NCBI GenBank assembly: GCA_037074615.1
Contig: CM073562.1
Coordinates: forward strand, 6,867,001 to 6,931,000
Length of the DNA stretch: 64,000 bases
Direction: 5' to 3'
From: Leucaena leucocephala
Taxonomy: Eukaryota; Streptophyta; Magnoliopsida; Fabales; Fabaceae
Each line of letters begins with the position of its first letter. Positions within the stretch are counted from its first letter, which is position 1. Position numbers and translations under genes: made by a program. This document shows, piece after piece, positions 46,530 to 58,315 of this stretch. The notes below the pieces were generated by a model that saw only the letters and a list, made by a program, of their open reading frames with translations, was not told the DNA's origin and did no database searches.

Positions 46530-47541
46530 CATAAAACAGTAAGTTTTCAGGATAAATTTACATTAGCAATGATGAAAATTACCAGTTTCCATAGCAATTA
46601 AATTGTACATTAAAAAAACAAATTTAATAAAAAAAAAAATGTCAGTTTGCTGAATCGTTTAGATCAAAAGTCTTTCTTACTTCAACGAGAGTAAAAAATA
46701 AATCTTATTTACCCTCTAATTGCTGCATTTCTTTCCAAAACTACCATGTTAGGGAAGATCCCGAGTTGGAATAACTGTGATTCAGAACGGGCTACACATT
46801 CAGAACAGGCTAGGCATTCAGAAAAAAGATAAAAAAATCATATAAAAAGCTATATGCGTGAGTTGAAATTTATACTGATTAAATGAAAATTTCAATTTAA
46901 GGAAAAAAGGACGCACATATAGTACTATAATGACAGAACTTTCTTGCACTTGGTTCTTTTGGAAAATAAGAGAATTTCTGATAGATGTAATCAAATTTCT
47001 GGGAATTTCAAATACAAGTCACAAAATAAACAAGAAAGTTAAAGTCTGACTTCAATATTTATCTTCAAAATAAGTGAATAGCACATTGACTCCACAAATC
47101 CTCTCCCTCATTGAAAATTACCCATTCTCTTTAGAATGCTACTTGTCTCGTAGTTATACAACTTAACCAAAGATATGCTTTTCTTATAATATTCATAACA
47201 CTTTTTTTTTATTTGATCAAGGGTATCCCATTTCGAGTCTTAGAGTACAAAAGGTTTTCATCTCTCCTAACAAATGTGCTTCCTAAAATTTGAACTTGTG
47301 TCATTAACACTTTAAAGTTCCATATATAAAGTGTTAGTAGAAAGATCAGTTCCCACGGAAGTTGGCGTACCAGAGGGAATGAAACAAAAACAGACACAAT
47401 AATAGTTAAAAGGCACAGATCTCTCCAGTACAGACTATTACAATTACTGTCATACTGCCATGTTGATATTGCAAGGGAGCATTATTGAACATACAAGTTT
47501 GTTTCTTGTAAAACTAAATTCCATCTTTTTATAACCAAACA
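46530..47541. other. Probable leader intron or intergenic sequence
   Basis: AT-rich. The stretch 47215-47345 resembles the short dispersed repeat at about 36500 and the text near 55290 (shared 'aacaaatgtgcttcc-aaaatttgaa'), so it may be a low-copy dispersed repeat. No other feature seen. Confidence 0.35.
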
Positions 47542-47659
47542 TGTTACAACAACAACAAGCCTTATCCTCCTACATGGATCATACAATACTATTATGGTCT
47601 GGCAAAAATTAAATCTTTAGATAAGTTGTTAATTAAGAAATCTCGCTCAATAACTTTGG
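47542..47659 (-). mobile_element. Second RTE-like LINE 3' fragment (118 bp)
   Basis: Flanked by a 16-bp perfect duplication tttttataaccaaaca (47526-47541 and 47660-47675). It starts with (ACA)n-like text and 'agccttatcctcctacatggatc', matching the 3' end of the element at 43658 in the same orientation. Confidence 0.88.
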
Positions 47660-47675
47660 TTTTTATAACCAAACA

Positions 47676-48802
47676 GACATAACAACAAAATTATGGGTAA
47701 ATATCAGGTCAAGGAACATACGACTTACGAGTTTGCTTTTCATAGCCTGTCATCCAGGCCCTTCTCACTAACACTCTCGCTTCATATAAATGCTCATGAT
47801 GAAGAGCAATAACTGATTAATAAACTCCGGTTTCTAACATTCACTTATTAGCAATCATGTTTTAGCATGAGGACACAAACTATTCATGGGGCAATATAAG
47901 ATGGAAAATGAAAACTATTAGCTCCACATGGGGTTTGTGAATGAGTTATTGTCTGATAATGAGCAAGGATATCCCTATGACAAAATAGACAAGTTATTCC
48001 CAAGTTTCAAAAAACTCCATTTCATTTTTTTTCCTCATGATATTTTTGAAAAATGAATTTCATTAATTGATTCAAAACATCTCTTCCTCGATAATACACG
48101 TCAATACTTTCAAAGTTCAGATAAAGAAAACAAAGGAATCACTCCTGAATGTGAACATGACAATCAAATAGTGAGAAAGCAAAAATCTACTGGAGAAAAC
48201 AAAAATATCAAAATGTTCAACCTATATCATTCTTATTATTTAGATTTGTTATTGGAGAATTTTCATGTAAACAAATAAATGAATAATACTTTTCACGTTA
48301 TTGGTCCAAACAAAAAACATACATATTTATCTATCCAGTCAAAACAAAACCAAAAGAAAAGAAACATGGAATTAGCATATGGATTAAACAGGTTCTGCAT
48401 TTCATGATAGTGCACGACACATCCTTTGGATCACTGTAAATTTCATTTCTATGACTCAGAAAAGAAAAGACACTGCATTATCTTGTCACATTAGAAACAA
48501 AATCCTCATGGTGTTTTTTTTTAAAAAAAAAAAAGAAGAAACAAGATCCTCATGGAGTATTTTTTTTTTTTGAACAGTTGGTGAGCATCACCAATCGCCG
48601 TTCACTTGGCATGCGAATTTATGTGGATGCAAGCCCACTACTTCAAAACTATGTTGTGGATAAAATTCATAAGAATCCATTTTTTCCAAAAGAACAAAAA
48701 AAAATCTCCGATGAAACAGACAAGGGAAAGGCAAATAGTAACAAGTGAGAAGCAACAAGAAAGAAGAAAACTCACATTATCAAAAAGAAGAAGAAAACTC
48801 AC
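47676..48802. other. Sequence without a recognised gene
   Basis: AT-rich with several poly-A/T runs (48508-48575). It would be intron if the GC-rich stretch at 48803-49131 is spliced to CCMA or to another exon downstream. Nothing else recognised. Confidence 0.4.
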
Positions 48803-49131
48803 TTTCATTAAGAGCACGAGCTTTGGGTTCAGGCGGTAGAAGCACGATCTTGTTATGAAGGGCGTCGTGTGGCAGCGGAACCTCAGCGAGGGGGGGTCGA
48901 CGGGAGCGAGGGCGTATAGCGGTTTGGAATCCTTCGTCGTTCGTCGTCGTAGAGGTGGGCGTCGCAAATCAAGAGCCCGACGACCCCGACGACGCCGCAA
49001 GTGAGGAAGACGCCACCACAAAGGAAGGGTGAAGGCAATCGCAACAGGGACACGTACAGGATTGGAAAATGCGATTTTCTCCCCAAAATCCTGTCAATCT
49101 TGGGGAGAAAGTGAAAAAAAATTACTCTCAA
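48803..49131 (-). CDS. Exon-like GC-rich stretch, gene not recognised, with a possible frameshift
   Basis: On the minus strand a frame open from about 49131 to 48886 encodes a hydrophobic segment (CGGVFLTCGVVGVVGLLIC) followed by DAHLYDDERRR. In the next frame the text continues as AEVPLPHDALHNKIVLLPPE and PKARALNE, up to a GT donor (gaaa|gtgagt; exon end 48803). The frames meet at a run of seven C (seven G on plus at 48890-48896); a run of six would join them. The GC content is far above that of the flanks. It could be the first exon of a small membrane protein gene, a 5' leader exon of CCMA (start 2.4 kb downstream) or a pseudogene. I do not recognise a family. Confidence 0.35.
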
Positions 49132-51192
49132 ATCTTATATAAAAAAATTATTATTTAAAAATCTCATAAAATTTTTAAACTATTCTCGAGTTCTAAAGAA
49201 GCCTTGGTGAAAAATTTTAATTATAAAAAGAAACTCCTGTAACAATCTTTTATGGCTTTGATCATTATAAAAGTACAATCATTTTTGTGGCGTCATTATT
49301 GAACGATTAGACTATTATATATTTCGAGTGGTTTTTAGAAACTTTTCTTATGGAATCTCACATGCAAAAGAAGCCTAAAATTATTTTTGCAAATCAGGAT
49401 CAAGCCATGACAAGAGTTTTTAAGTAAAGTTTTTTGCCATACAAATGTTGTTTGTGCACTTAACTTTTAAAGCAAAATGACATTAAATACTTTGAAAATT
49501 TAATAAAAGATGGGTCACATTTTTTACCGGCTTCTCTAAATACATTACTAGGATTTTAGAGGAAGAAAATCATGAAAAAGCCCCCTGGTCCTAAACAAAA
49601 ATTTTAAGGGCAAAATTAGATTTTAATTCATCATTATATATTTAATTATATAAGGATTTTTTTAATTTAAAGAAATAAGTATTAATAATATGAGATTATA
49701 AATAAAATTAAACCCATGACTTATTACTTATATCAAAATTTTTATGTCACTAAACTATTATTATATGAATCTCAGAAACAAATATAATTTCTTGAGCCAT
49801 TTCTCTTGAATGAGAGGCACCATTATACTGCCACCTTTTATTTTATGTAATAACGTGCTAAAAATGAAAATTGGTAAGACTTTTAACTTTGTATTAATAA
49901 TTAGTTGAGAAATTTATTTATATTTGTATTTTATAAAAAATATATTTAATTTTTGATTCAATTTCTGAAAAATATCTTTCAAATTTTTAAATAAGTTCAG
50001 AAATAAAAATTTACAAATTTTTAAGAAATAATACCCTCGCCAATACATCTATTTTAAATTTATAAGGTAAAAAATGAACATAAATTTAGTTTACTATTAT
50101 AAGATCTCATTATATTACTTTAAATTGCAGTTAAATTCTTAGAGAAGACACTTATATTAAAAAAAATAACTATAAATCTGAAACTATGATGCCTAATAAT
50201 AAGTTAAAATATATAAAATTCTCTTAAATTTTAAGTTAATTGCACATTATTTTTATAACTTTCAAATATTTAAATTAAAGACTTTAATATTTCATATTTT
50301 AACTATCGAATTCCTACAGTTAAAATTAATAGTTTTTTCATATCATCATTTTTATATTTTGTTTATATACTATGTCCTTTAAAATATAACATTTGACTAC
50401 TTTGAAGTTACATCCAATCCGGATCTATTATTTTGGGAAGGCAACTCATTGGGATACTGGAGTATAAGTAAAAGATGGATTTAGATGGTATGCTTCTGGT
50501 CTGAATCTCAACGCCTACTACCCATATACTTTTTAAAAATTTCTCTACTCCATTTTCCTACCTTTTAAATAGATATTATTTATTTGAAAATTACTTCATA
50601 ATTCAATCCCTGATTTTGAGATATGCTAGGAATCTTTTATGATAATCATAATCATCCATGTCTGAAACGTAATGTATTTTAGTGTCCTAAAGTTAGATAG
50701 GATGGCCCTTACATAAAGATTATATCACTCAAATTTTATAAAAGACAAGATTCTCATTAAACGTTAAAAATAAAAATAAAAATGACAAGATGCTCATTAA
50801 ACGTTAAAAAAAAAAAAAACTAATTTGCACCACTTCTACGAAGCAAGATATTTCTTTAATAGCTATATATTCTTTTATAGATTAGACAAACATCACCTAA
50901 ATGTATCGGGTGATTGTCTTTTTTTCATCATTTTGGATATTCTTTTCTTAACATGTCCTTATATCAAATCAATATGGTTTGGATGTTATAGATATGCTGT
51001 GTCAATAAAACATTTATTCCTCTTACAAGCATTCAACCAGAGGGCATCAATGTGGTGATAATGGACATACATGACTTGCTTAAGGATTTCCTTTATTTTG
51101 TAATTAATTACTAGCTTCATTTCTGTTCTTTGACAAAACTAAATTTATTTGCATTTTAGTCCAGTTTCTTTTGGTTCTCTGTAAGACTTGTG

Positions 51193-51196
<4 letters not shown>
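49132..51196. other. Intergenic sequence without a recognised feature
   Basis: Very AT-rich. Short open frames such as 50825-51058 look like chance. A short imperfect duplication (caagattctcattaaacgttaaaaa / caagatgctcattaaacgtt) lies at about 50747-50808. Confidence 0.5.

Positions 51197-51229
<33 letters not shown>
51197..51229. repeat. (TA)n microsatellite
   Basis: About 16 TA dinucleotides. Confidence 0.9.
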
Positions 51230-51232
<3 letters not shown>

Positions 51233-51500
51233 ATTTTGCCCTTCTTACAAAAAAAAAATTTCTGGCACAAAAATTTTGAAAAATGATATTTATTTTAAAA
51301 TTCTTAGAAAGGATCAAGATCCTTAAATTAATTTTTTTAAAAAAAATTGGATGGAAAAAAAATCATTTCAAGGGTTCTATCATAGGCAATCGTTGGACCA
51401 GTGTAAAATAGTCGTTAGCAGGATTTCATTTTTTTTTAACTTCACAATGGCAAGTTAAAACTTGATACTTACGAACGAAAAAATAATATATTTAGAATAA

Positions 51501-51980
51501 GTGTGTGTTTGGATAAGATTTTATAAATGAGTTTATAAAAAAAATAGATTTTTGGACAGCTTATAGAAAAGGGTTTTTGGAGAAGAATTTATAAAAAAAT
51601 AATTTTAAATAAATGAGTGTTTAGATATTTATTTCTAAAAGTACTTTTATTATTGATAAATTATGAAAAATGGTATGAGTATTAAATGAGGAGAGATAAG
51701 AGATGAGATTAGAGAGGGTGTAAGAAAGAAAAAAGAGAGCGTGTAAGAAAAAGTAGGAGAGATAGTGTAAGAAAAAGTAAGGGTAGTATAGTAATTGATT
51801 AGTTCATAAGTTCTTTTACTGTTCCATAAATTATTCTGACCAGCTTATCTAAAACCTTGATTTTAAATCATAATTTAGTTTAAAAGTCCGTTTAAACAAA
51901 TATAACTGTTTATTTTAATTTTTTTTTAAATTTAAATTTTAGACCAAACCTAAATTTGACAGTTTGCCAAACACACCCTA
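51501..51980 (-). mobile_element. MITE family M, copy D (inverted)
   Basis: Starts gtgtgtgtttggataag and ends gtttgccaaacacaccc. It is the reverse complement of copy C (35672-36211): shared 'tgagtgttNagatatttat', a purine tract of GAGAGATAAGAGATGAG type and 'agtaattNattagttcataag'. Non-coding. The inverted ends GTGTTTGG/CCAAACACACC define the family. Confidence 0.85.
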
Positions 51981-52274
51981 AATCACTGAAGAGAGTTTGC
52001 AGTCAAGCGAGCACTACAGCCAGTGTGAGGATCCTACATAATTAGCACATCTATGTTCAGATGGTGAGCTTCTCTAGCTAGATAGTTTCCTCACTGAATA
52101 GTGAATCTCGATGTCCTATAGTCCTAGTAAGGTATATCTTAAACTCCATTGATCTCCTATATATGAGCAGACGGTTAGATCCTCCTTCTTTCATTATTAG
52201 TTGGAAAACTTCCAACGAGTCAAAATATAGATAAATCTTGTTGAATTCATGATCCTTAATTACATAGCTGTTGA

Positions 52275-53220
52275 TAAGGGTGAGCAATCGGTTTTTCAGT
52301 TTAGTTTTCAGTCAAAACAAAAATAACCAAATAACTGAATAGTGCCTTTTTCTAAAACCGAACATGAACCAAATGCTTAAAATAACCGAACCGAATTAAT
52401 TGACATGTTTCGGTTTGATTTTTCGGTTAATTTGGTTATAGGCCTCTTTTTGGGCCTTTTTGTTGCAACATTGCGCAATCCAAAAAACTAAGAAAAGCAT
52501 TTATTAAAAATAAAATAAATATAATTTATATCCAATATAACAGCGTTTTGGGGGCAATTCGGTTATTGGGTTATAAACATTTTTTTTTGCAAAGACCAAA
52601 CTGATCACTGAAAACCAAAATAAAAAACTAAATGACAAAATTGTGAAAGGGTGAGATATATAATAATTTATAGTGTATTCTATCCCTAGAGAATATCACT
52701 TTGTTGTGGTTTCAGTCGCGGCACTTAGGATGCATCATAGTTTCTGAGTGTTTAGGTTTATGGCTGGGAGTAATAGATAGCTCGCCCTATCCGATATTAG
52801 TGGCCTAGGAGAAAGAGAAACTTTACTCTACCCTTAGATTGTGGGTGAGTCTAATCCCTTTTTAAAAAATTTTGTATCAAAAAAATTAAAAAAGTTTTTT
52901 TTTTGTATAAAAATTTTTAGAAAGTGATTGGGCTCACTAACGATTCAAGGATAAGGCAAAATCTCCTTTCCTTTTAAGTGATATCAATGTTAGCCAGGGC
53001 AAGTCATCTATTACTATCAGACATAATCTAGACACCTAGAAGTTAGAATATTTTTTTAAGTATCGCGACTAGAACCAAAATAAAATAGTACTCTTCAGGG
53101 ATCGAACATACTATAAATAATCGAATATCTCACCTTTTTATTAATTGAACCTACCGAAAAAGTTGAATTGAGTTCAATTTGGTTGGATTTTCAGTTTCCG
53201 TTTAGTTTTGTTCAGCCCTA
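52275..53220. mobile_element. hAT-like non-autonomous element containing a foldback
   Basis: Left end taagggtgagcaatcgg and right end tgttcagcccta are inverted versions of the T(A)AGGG-TGARCA terminus common in plant hAT-like repeats. Both subterminal regions consist of 'ggttttcagtttNgttttcagt'-type text. No clean 8-bp duplication was found. The centre (52647-53136) is a separate long inverted repeat. Confidence 0.5.
52647..53136. repeat. Long imperfect inverted repeat (foldback), arms about 230 bp
   Basis: The left arm from about 52650 (ggtgagatatataataattt) and the right arm read in reverse from 53135 (ggtgagatattcgattattt) match along about 230 bases. Matching blocks include 'TCNATCCCTNNAGA', 'TTNTGGTTNNAGTCGCG', 'AGTAATAGAT' and 'GCCCT'. 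The arms meet at an A/T-rich spacer near 52880-52905. Identity is roughly 65-75 % by eye. Confidence 0.7.
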
Positions 53221-53957
53221 GTTTTTTACCAGTCAAAAAAGGACAATTCTGTAGTTGAAGGAGTAAACCCTAGTTTTTTGTTAGAGGAATTTTGAATCAC
53301 CAACAGCCGGCTGGCCACTTGTCGTCGATGGGCTCCACTAGAATACATTTTGTCCATTAAACGTTTTCTTAAGAAATTCATTTAAAACCTTTGTCCTTTT
53401 CTATTATTTTAAAATTTTATAATCTCCACTTCCATTAATACCCTTACATGATTTGTAATTCTCATACTTACCTACCCTCCATTACACACGGTACCCTTAC
53501 AAAATTCAACATATGCTCGAGTATGTATTTATTTATTTTACTTAACTTATAAATTATTAATTGAGAGCAATTTAGCTATATCATACATAAATTTTTTTGA
53601 AGTAGATATATTGATTTGCTGTTTTTTTTAATAAAATTTCGATATCTATCTTAGTATCTGACTGTTCTTTTTGAGACCATCAATATATAAAAGTTTTTCA
53701 AACTCTTTACATATGGTGTAATTTTTATAATTTTCATTTTTAAATATTATAAATAATTATCATTTGATTATCATTTTAAATTCTAAAATGATTTAAAAAA
53801 TGATTATGACAAATATTTTAAAGTTTGATTCAACAATTTGTGCGCATGCATCAAATTTTAAACACAAAAAAAGAAGAAGAAAAGAAATTGGTGCTGATTT
53901 TGCCCATATTGTTTCAACTGTACTTATTATATAAAAAAAATGAAGTGTACTTAATAT
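53221..53957. other. Intergenic sequence without a recognised feature
   Basis: No gene or bounded repeat recognised; a 71-codon frame from 53825 lacks any family motif. Confidence 0.5.
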
Positions 53958-54201
53958 TCCTTATGATTCTAAATATAGAAGATAGTCGAGTAATTTATTT
54001 TAGTCTTACATATAAATTTTTAATATATTTTAGCTTCTAAATTTATAGTTGAAGAGTTTTCACCAACAGGGTTGTTATTAATACAAATAAAATTAAAGAT
54101 GATAAGTACTTTAAAAAAATCAACACATATTTTTATAAATAATTAATTTATTTAATTTTTTAAATTTAATAAATTAATTAATTTTAACTTAGAGGGAGTA
54201 C
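53958..54201. mobile_element. Stowaway-like MITE
   Basis: Left edge ttccttatgattctaaatat; the right edge, reversed, reads TACTCCCTCTAAGTTAA, close to the Stowaway CTCCCTCCGT terminus. Non-coding AT-rich interior. Confidence 0.45.
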
Positions 54202-54930
54202 CTTTCAACTAGGGTAATAAAAGCAATTAAACAGATAACCAGGTTTATGCTACACAAAGTTGATCAAATTAAACTTGGTTAGGTCAAGAAAAAGCAAAAA
54301 AGGAAGCATACATTCTCTAAATTATTCTAAACAAATACATAAGGAAGCAAACCACACTAAATAATTGCTAAACTATAGCTTGGTGAAGAGCTAGCATTTT
54401 ATTGCCTCGTGCGACTTATTCAAACATTAAATTTCAAAATTTCAAATGATCCCGCGGTAGTTTAATCCCTAACTAAGAAATGATTTTGTTTTTCGCAGAT
54501 TGAACTAAACATCGTAATGATATAATGAGGTTGTTGATAAAATTACAATAAAATCAAATAAAATTAATGTACGCGGAATTAAACCAAATATGGGGAAAAT
54601 AGTTTATTGAGATAATGAAGGAATCATTGATGGGGATGAGTGATACTTGTTCTCAAAATCCTTCCCAATTTTACAATCAGTTGATTGAGATTCTACTCAT
54701 TAAGTTGATCAATGAAGTAAAAACAATTTTGTCTTTTCTCGCATTAATTAATATTAATTTTGTATTCAGACTTCAGTCCGTCTTCTTTAGGTTTTAAGGT
54801 CCAATTAATTGATCATAACTCATTTAATGTAATAGATCTTCAATTCGAATGCGAATTCTAAAGATTGAGGAAATTGATTAAACCGCGTCTTATATCACGA
54901 AATTTAAGTCCTCCTTCTCAATCAATCATC
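54202..54930. other. Intergenic sequence without a recognised feature
   Basis: AT-rich; nothing recognisable as a gene, RNA or bounded repeat. Confidence 0.5.
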
Positions 54931-54932
54931 AT

Positions 54933-55000
54933 ATGTGTGTGTCTGTGTGTGCCTATATATTTATACATATACATATATATATATATATACATATATCAAT
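54933..55000. repeat. Compound (TG)n/(TA)n microsatellite
   Basis: tgtgtgtgtctgtgtgtg followed by tatacata and (ta)n. Confidence 0.85.
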
Positions 55001-55323
55001 CATGATCATGAAGTTCTTGAAAGATTTTTTAAAACGTGGAAAACAAAGAAAGGATCAACAAAGATTGAGAGCGTTGCTTAAATAAGAGATTGAAATTTAG
55101 GGATGGAGAAAAGTGATGATCAAATAATGAAGCTTCATCGTGATGATATATCAAACCTGCTGCAAGGTTAGCGCTATCGTATTGTTTTGTTTCTGATCTG
55201 ATCTTGTTGTTTTTGCCATTGAATTTGTTTATCTATATGGATTTTTTTTGTTTATAATTTCTCTCCTTTTGATTTAGTCAAGGGAGTGCATAGTGTTTTT
55301 ACCTTTGACAACAAATGTGCTTC

Positions 55324-55895
55324 TAGAGGTAGGAATTTGGGTTGAGCCCGCTGGCCTAATCTACCAACCCGTCATAAAATTGCTAAATTGATAACCTATT
55401 TTGATGCGGGTTTTTTGACCCGCACCCGCCAAACTTGCACTCGCGGCGGGGTAGTCTGCTTTTTTTTATAATTTTTTTATTTATATTACACTTTATTAAT
55501 TTTAGAGTCTTAGTCAAGTTAAAGTTTATATTACATTTCATTTATACTAACTTTATCTTATTTAGTATTTTCTTTATATGTATACATTTTATTTTATTAT
55601 TTTACTTATCACATATTTATCTATAGATAGTGATAAAGTTAAAGAAATAAATATTTTGACAATTTCATATTATGATTTGAATCCAATTAATATTTATACA
55701 TATAAATTATATTTTAAAAAAATATATATCAAAATAATTTTTTAAAAAAATATATATAAATATTTTTTTAAAAAAACTGGCGGGTTAGCAGGCTCAGGTT
55801 GGTATTATACAAACCTGCCAGGAAGCGGGCCTCTTAAGCTTGGCCAGCCATGGACCAACCTATATCCGACGGGTTGACTCGCATTCCCAGCTCTA
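55324..55895. mobile_element. hAT-like MITE with 8-bp target duplication
   Basis: Begins tagaggtaggaatttgggtt and ends gactcgcattcccagctcta; reversed, the right end reads TAGAGCTGGGAATGCGAGTC. The flanks tgtgcttc (55316-55323) and tatgcttc (55896-55903) agree at 7/8. The subterminal parts are GGGTTNNCCCGC-rich ('ggcgggttagcaggctcagg', 'cccgcacccgcc'), and the centre is a 300-base AT-rich stretch. Its removal rejoins 'caaatgtgcttc|ccaaaattt', text also present in the repeat at 47265-47285. Confidence 0.85.
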
Positions 55896-55903
55896 TATGC
55901 TTC

Positions 55904-56876
55904 CCAAAATTTAAATGTATATTCTCCACTTTATAAGAGTAATGACGTTTATCATATCAACCAACAACTTATCAATTGATTTCTCCTTCTATATGAACAT
56001 TTCATTGAATAAATGGGTTAGAAAGTTCATTAATTGTTTAGTTCACTCAATAATTCATTTTTTTTATTTCACTTTTTTTTTGGATAGTTGTTCCTTACTT
56101 TGTCAAGAAATGGTATTTCTTTTTCAACTAATCCAATATGCTGAACTTAATATTGGCTTTATTTTGAGGAAAAATTATTCTCTTCTTGCAAACTAAGCTT
56201 TTAAATTTCGTTGCTATGATTATTTCATAGAAGTTGTTTAATTTATGTGTACTCTATTTTGATGGTAATTTGTCGATATTTTTATTTGTTAGATAATTAA
56301 TAATAATATTATCATTATAAGTAAAACACATACATTGGCTAAACGTCATAAAATTGGTCTCAGTTCTGGAGAAACATGCTTGAAGTAGATGAACAAATAA
56401 AGGTCCAAGCAACAATGAATGCGGCAAGAATGACTCTAGAAGAAGAAAATGAAACAAGCACATCCTTTAGTCATTTTCCAAGGATCTAAGGAGATTTAAT
56501 GAGTTCAAACTGCCTAATTTAGCACTGTAGCAGAGTTTTTCAGATTGGGTTCTTGTAAAAGGAGGGATTTCAATAATAGCGTGATGACACATTTAGACCG
56601 ACCAATAACCAGTTCTCTTAGAACAAGATGACATCTAACATAGTTGAATTTTCTAAAGTGATGTCTTTTCCAAGGACCTTGGCTTGTAAGTGAAGTATCT
56701 CTGGGCTTTACTTAAAGGGTAGCAAATGCAGTTAGGCATGGGATAAATGACTTTCTCAATAGATTAAAAACTGCATATGAGTAAAGATACAATATCTCAG
56801 ATTAAAGAAAAGCATAATTATATAAATAATCTCATCAATCCACCAGCTATTAATAATCTCAAACAGTAGTATGAAC
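55904..56876. other. Sequence with one coding-like stretch, unassigned
   Basis: A plus-strand stretch at about 56362-56487 after ctcag reads like a protein C-terminus (NMLEVDEQIKVQATMNAARM, then LEEENETSTSFSHFPRI and a stop). No upstream exon in matching phase and no family could be recognised, so it is not called as a gene. The rest is AT-rich and unremarkable. Confidence 0.25.
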
Positions 56877-57438
56877 CTTGGACTTCTTCAACCTTGATTT
56901 GTTATCAGCACACCAGGCTAGAGCAGGTCCAACATCCTTCTTTTGTAAAGCATCGATAACCTTTCTTGCTTCCTGGAATATATCAATATCAACAAGATCC
57001 TGATGCATAAAGAATGACACTGCTATCAGATCCAAAGTAGAATAAATTAGCTTGATAATTGAAAGATTAGAGTTTGGGAAACCATCGTTTGCTTGACCAA
57101 AGCTCTGAATTGAGAGGAATATTCACAGACTCCTCAATAAGTCAATAGCCATTTGACTCCTTTTAAAAAGAAGAAAGTTCAGATTTTACTAAAGGGAGCC
57201 AAAAAAAACAAAAAGGACAAAATAAAATTCAATAGATTTACCTGTGAACTGTTACATTCAGCTAGTTTCACTGTTGTATCATAATATGACATTCTCAACA
57301 TGTAATCCACCAAAATCCTCTTCAAATGTGTGTCATTCCATTCTGATATTTTTTTTCCGCATCAGCAGATTCTAAGTGACCAATACGCACCAGGTAGCTT
57401 TGCGCTTGTAGTTACACTGCTCGACTTCCTTCCTCCAA
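56877..57438 (-). pseudogene. Fragment of a MAEA/GID9-like gene (CTLH E3 ligase subunit)
   Basis: Two minus-strand exon-like blocks with good splice signals: 57438-57242 and 56999-56877. The first encodes LEEGSRAV-stop-LQAQSYLVRIGHLESADAEK, then NDTHLKRILVDYMLRMSYYD and KLAECNSSQ. The second encodes DLVDIDIFQEARKVIDALQK, then DVGPALAWCADNKSRLKKSK. These are consecutive exons of the plant homologue of MAEA/Fyv10, covering part of the LisH and the start of the CTLH domain. A TAA replaces a conserved Asn codon in the first block. I found neither the upstream exons nor the following one (CTLH/CRA and RING-like end), so this is a partial copy and not a working gene. Confidence 0.85.
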
Positions 57439-57926
57439 CTGAAGATATTGTCAAATGATGATCATAGTGGATAAGCTCGTGAAACAAATGTATGACAATC
57501 ACTAACAAGTGTAAATAATTCATTTCGTATGAAAACTTCAAATGCAAAAGCTGTACCATGACACTTGCAGAAAAGGAAGATCAATTTTTTCAAAACAAAT
57601 CAATCATATCCCACCCAGAAAAAGCCAGTGTCCTTCTTGATTCATCAAAGATTTTGGTCATCTTTAAACTTCTATACCCAAACAATACATTAGAAATATC
57701 CCTTTCGTTGATATACCTTAAAATGTACAACTACCCCTCTCGTTTATATGACAGAAAAATGAATTAAAAAAACATCATATGGTGTGTACAATGTCAATGC
57801 AAGATTTGCCACAACGCATCCTGAAAAGAAAGATCAATTACATCACACCCAAAAAATGTCAGTGTCCTTCATGATGCATTAAAATTATGGGGGCCTTGAC
57901 ATCTTCAAACTTATCTATCCAAATAT
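57439..57926. other. Sequence between the pseudogene and copia-3
   Basis: Contains an imperfect duplication: about 57560-57680 and 57820-57935 share 'gaaaagNaagatcaatt', 'catcNcacccaNaaaaNNNcagtgtccttc' and a 'cttcaaactt-tNtaNccaaa' end. No gene was recognised. Confidence 0.5.
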
Positions 57927-58300
57927 TGTTAGATAAAATAATCATATACTTTATTTAATTGGTCCAAATTATAATATATATGTATATGATGTTAATATGA
58001 GATACAACGGATTGATCTGAGAAAAAGCTTAATCTAAAATTAGAGACCTATTTAACTAGATAACACAATTAGAAGAAATAAATAAGGATTCTTGTAGCTG
58101 GTGATTAGGCACAGTGATGACAACTTAGACCTATTAAAAAATTGTATTGTGCGTTAATTTTCACCATAAAAAAATTAACTTTAATTAATTGAGTTAATTA
58201 CCTACCTTAGACTGAGACTAAAATAACTATAGGTCAGACTCAAAATATTTATTAATTATCCTAATTAATATATAAATAGTTATAATAAATAAATGTCTCA
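57927..58300 (-). repeat. Copia-3 3' LTR (374 bp)
   Basis: Plus-strand text starts tgttagataaaata and ends aaatgtctca, i.e. TGAGACATTT...TATTTTATCTAACA in element orientation. It is followed (on plus) by cattctctcactagc, the complement of the polypurine tract gctagtgagagaatg (58301-58315). Confidence 0.88.
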
Positions 58301-58315
58301 CATTCTCTCACTAGC

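Noticed and set aside
48606..48839. 77-codon plus-strand frame rich in Lys and Arg
   Set aside because: It arises from A-rich low-complexity DNA opposite the exon-like minus-strand stretch.
50825..51058. 77-codon frame in intergenic DNA
   Set aside because: Phe/Ile/Tyr-rich translation typical of AT-rich non-coding sequence, with no motif.
55103..56487. Possible small plus-strand gene (exon at 55103-55166 beginning MEKSDDQIMKL, exon at 56362-56487)
   Set aside because: The phases of the proposed exons do not match, the middle 'exon' is a dispersed repeat hit by a MITE, and no family is recognised.
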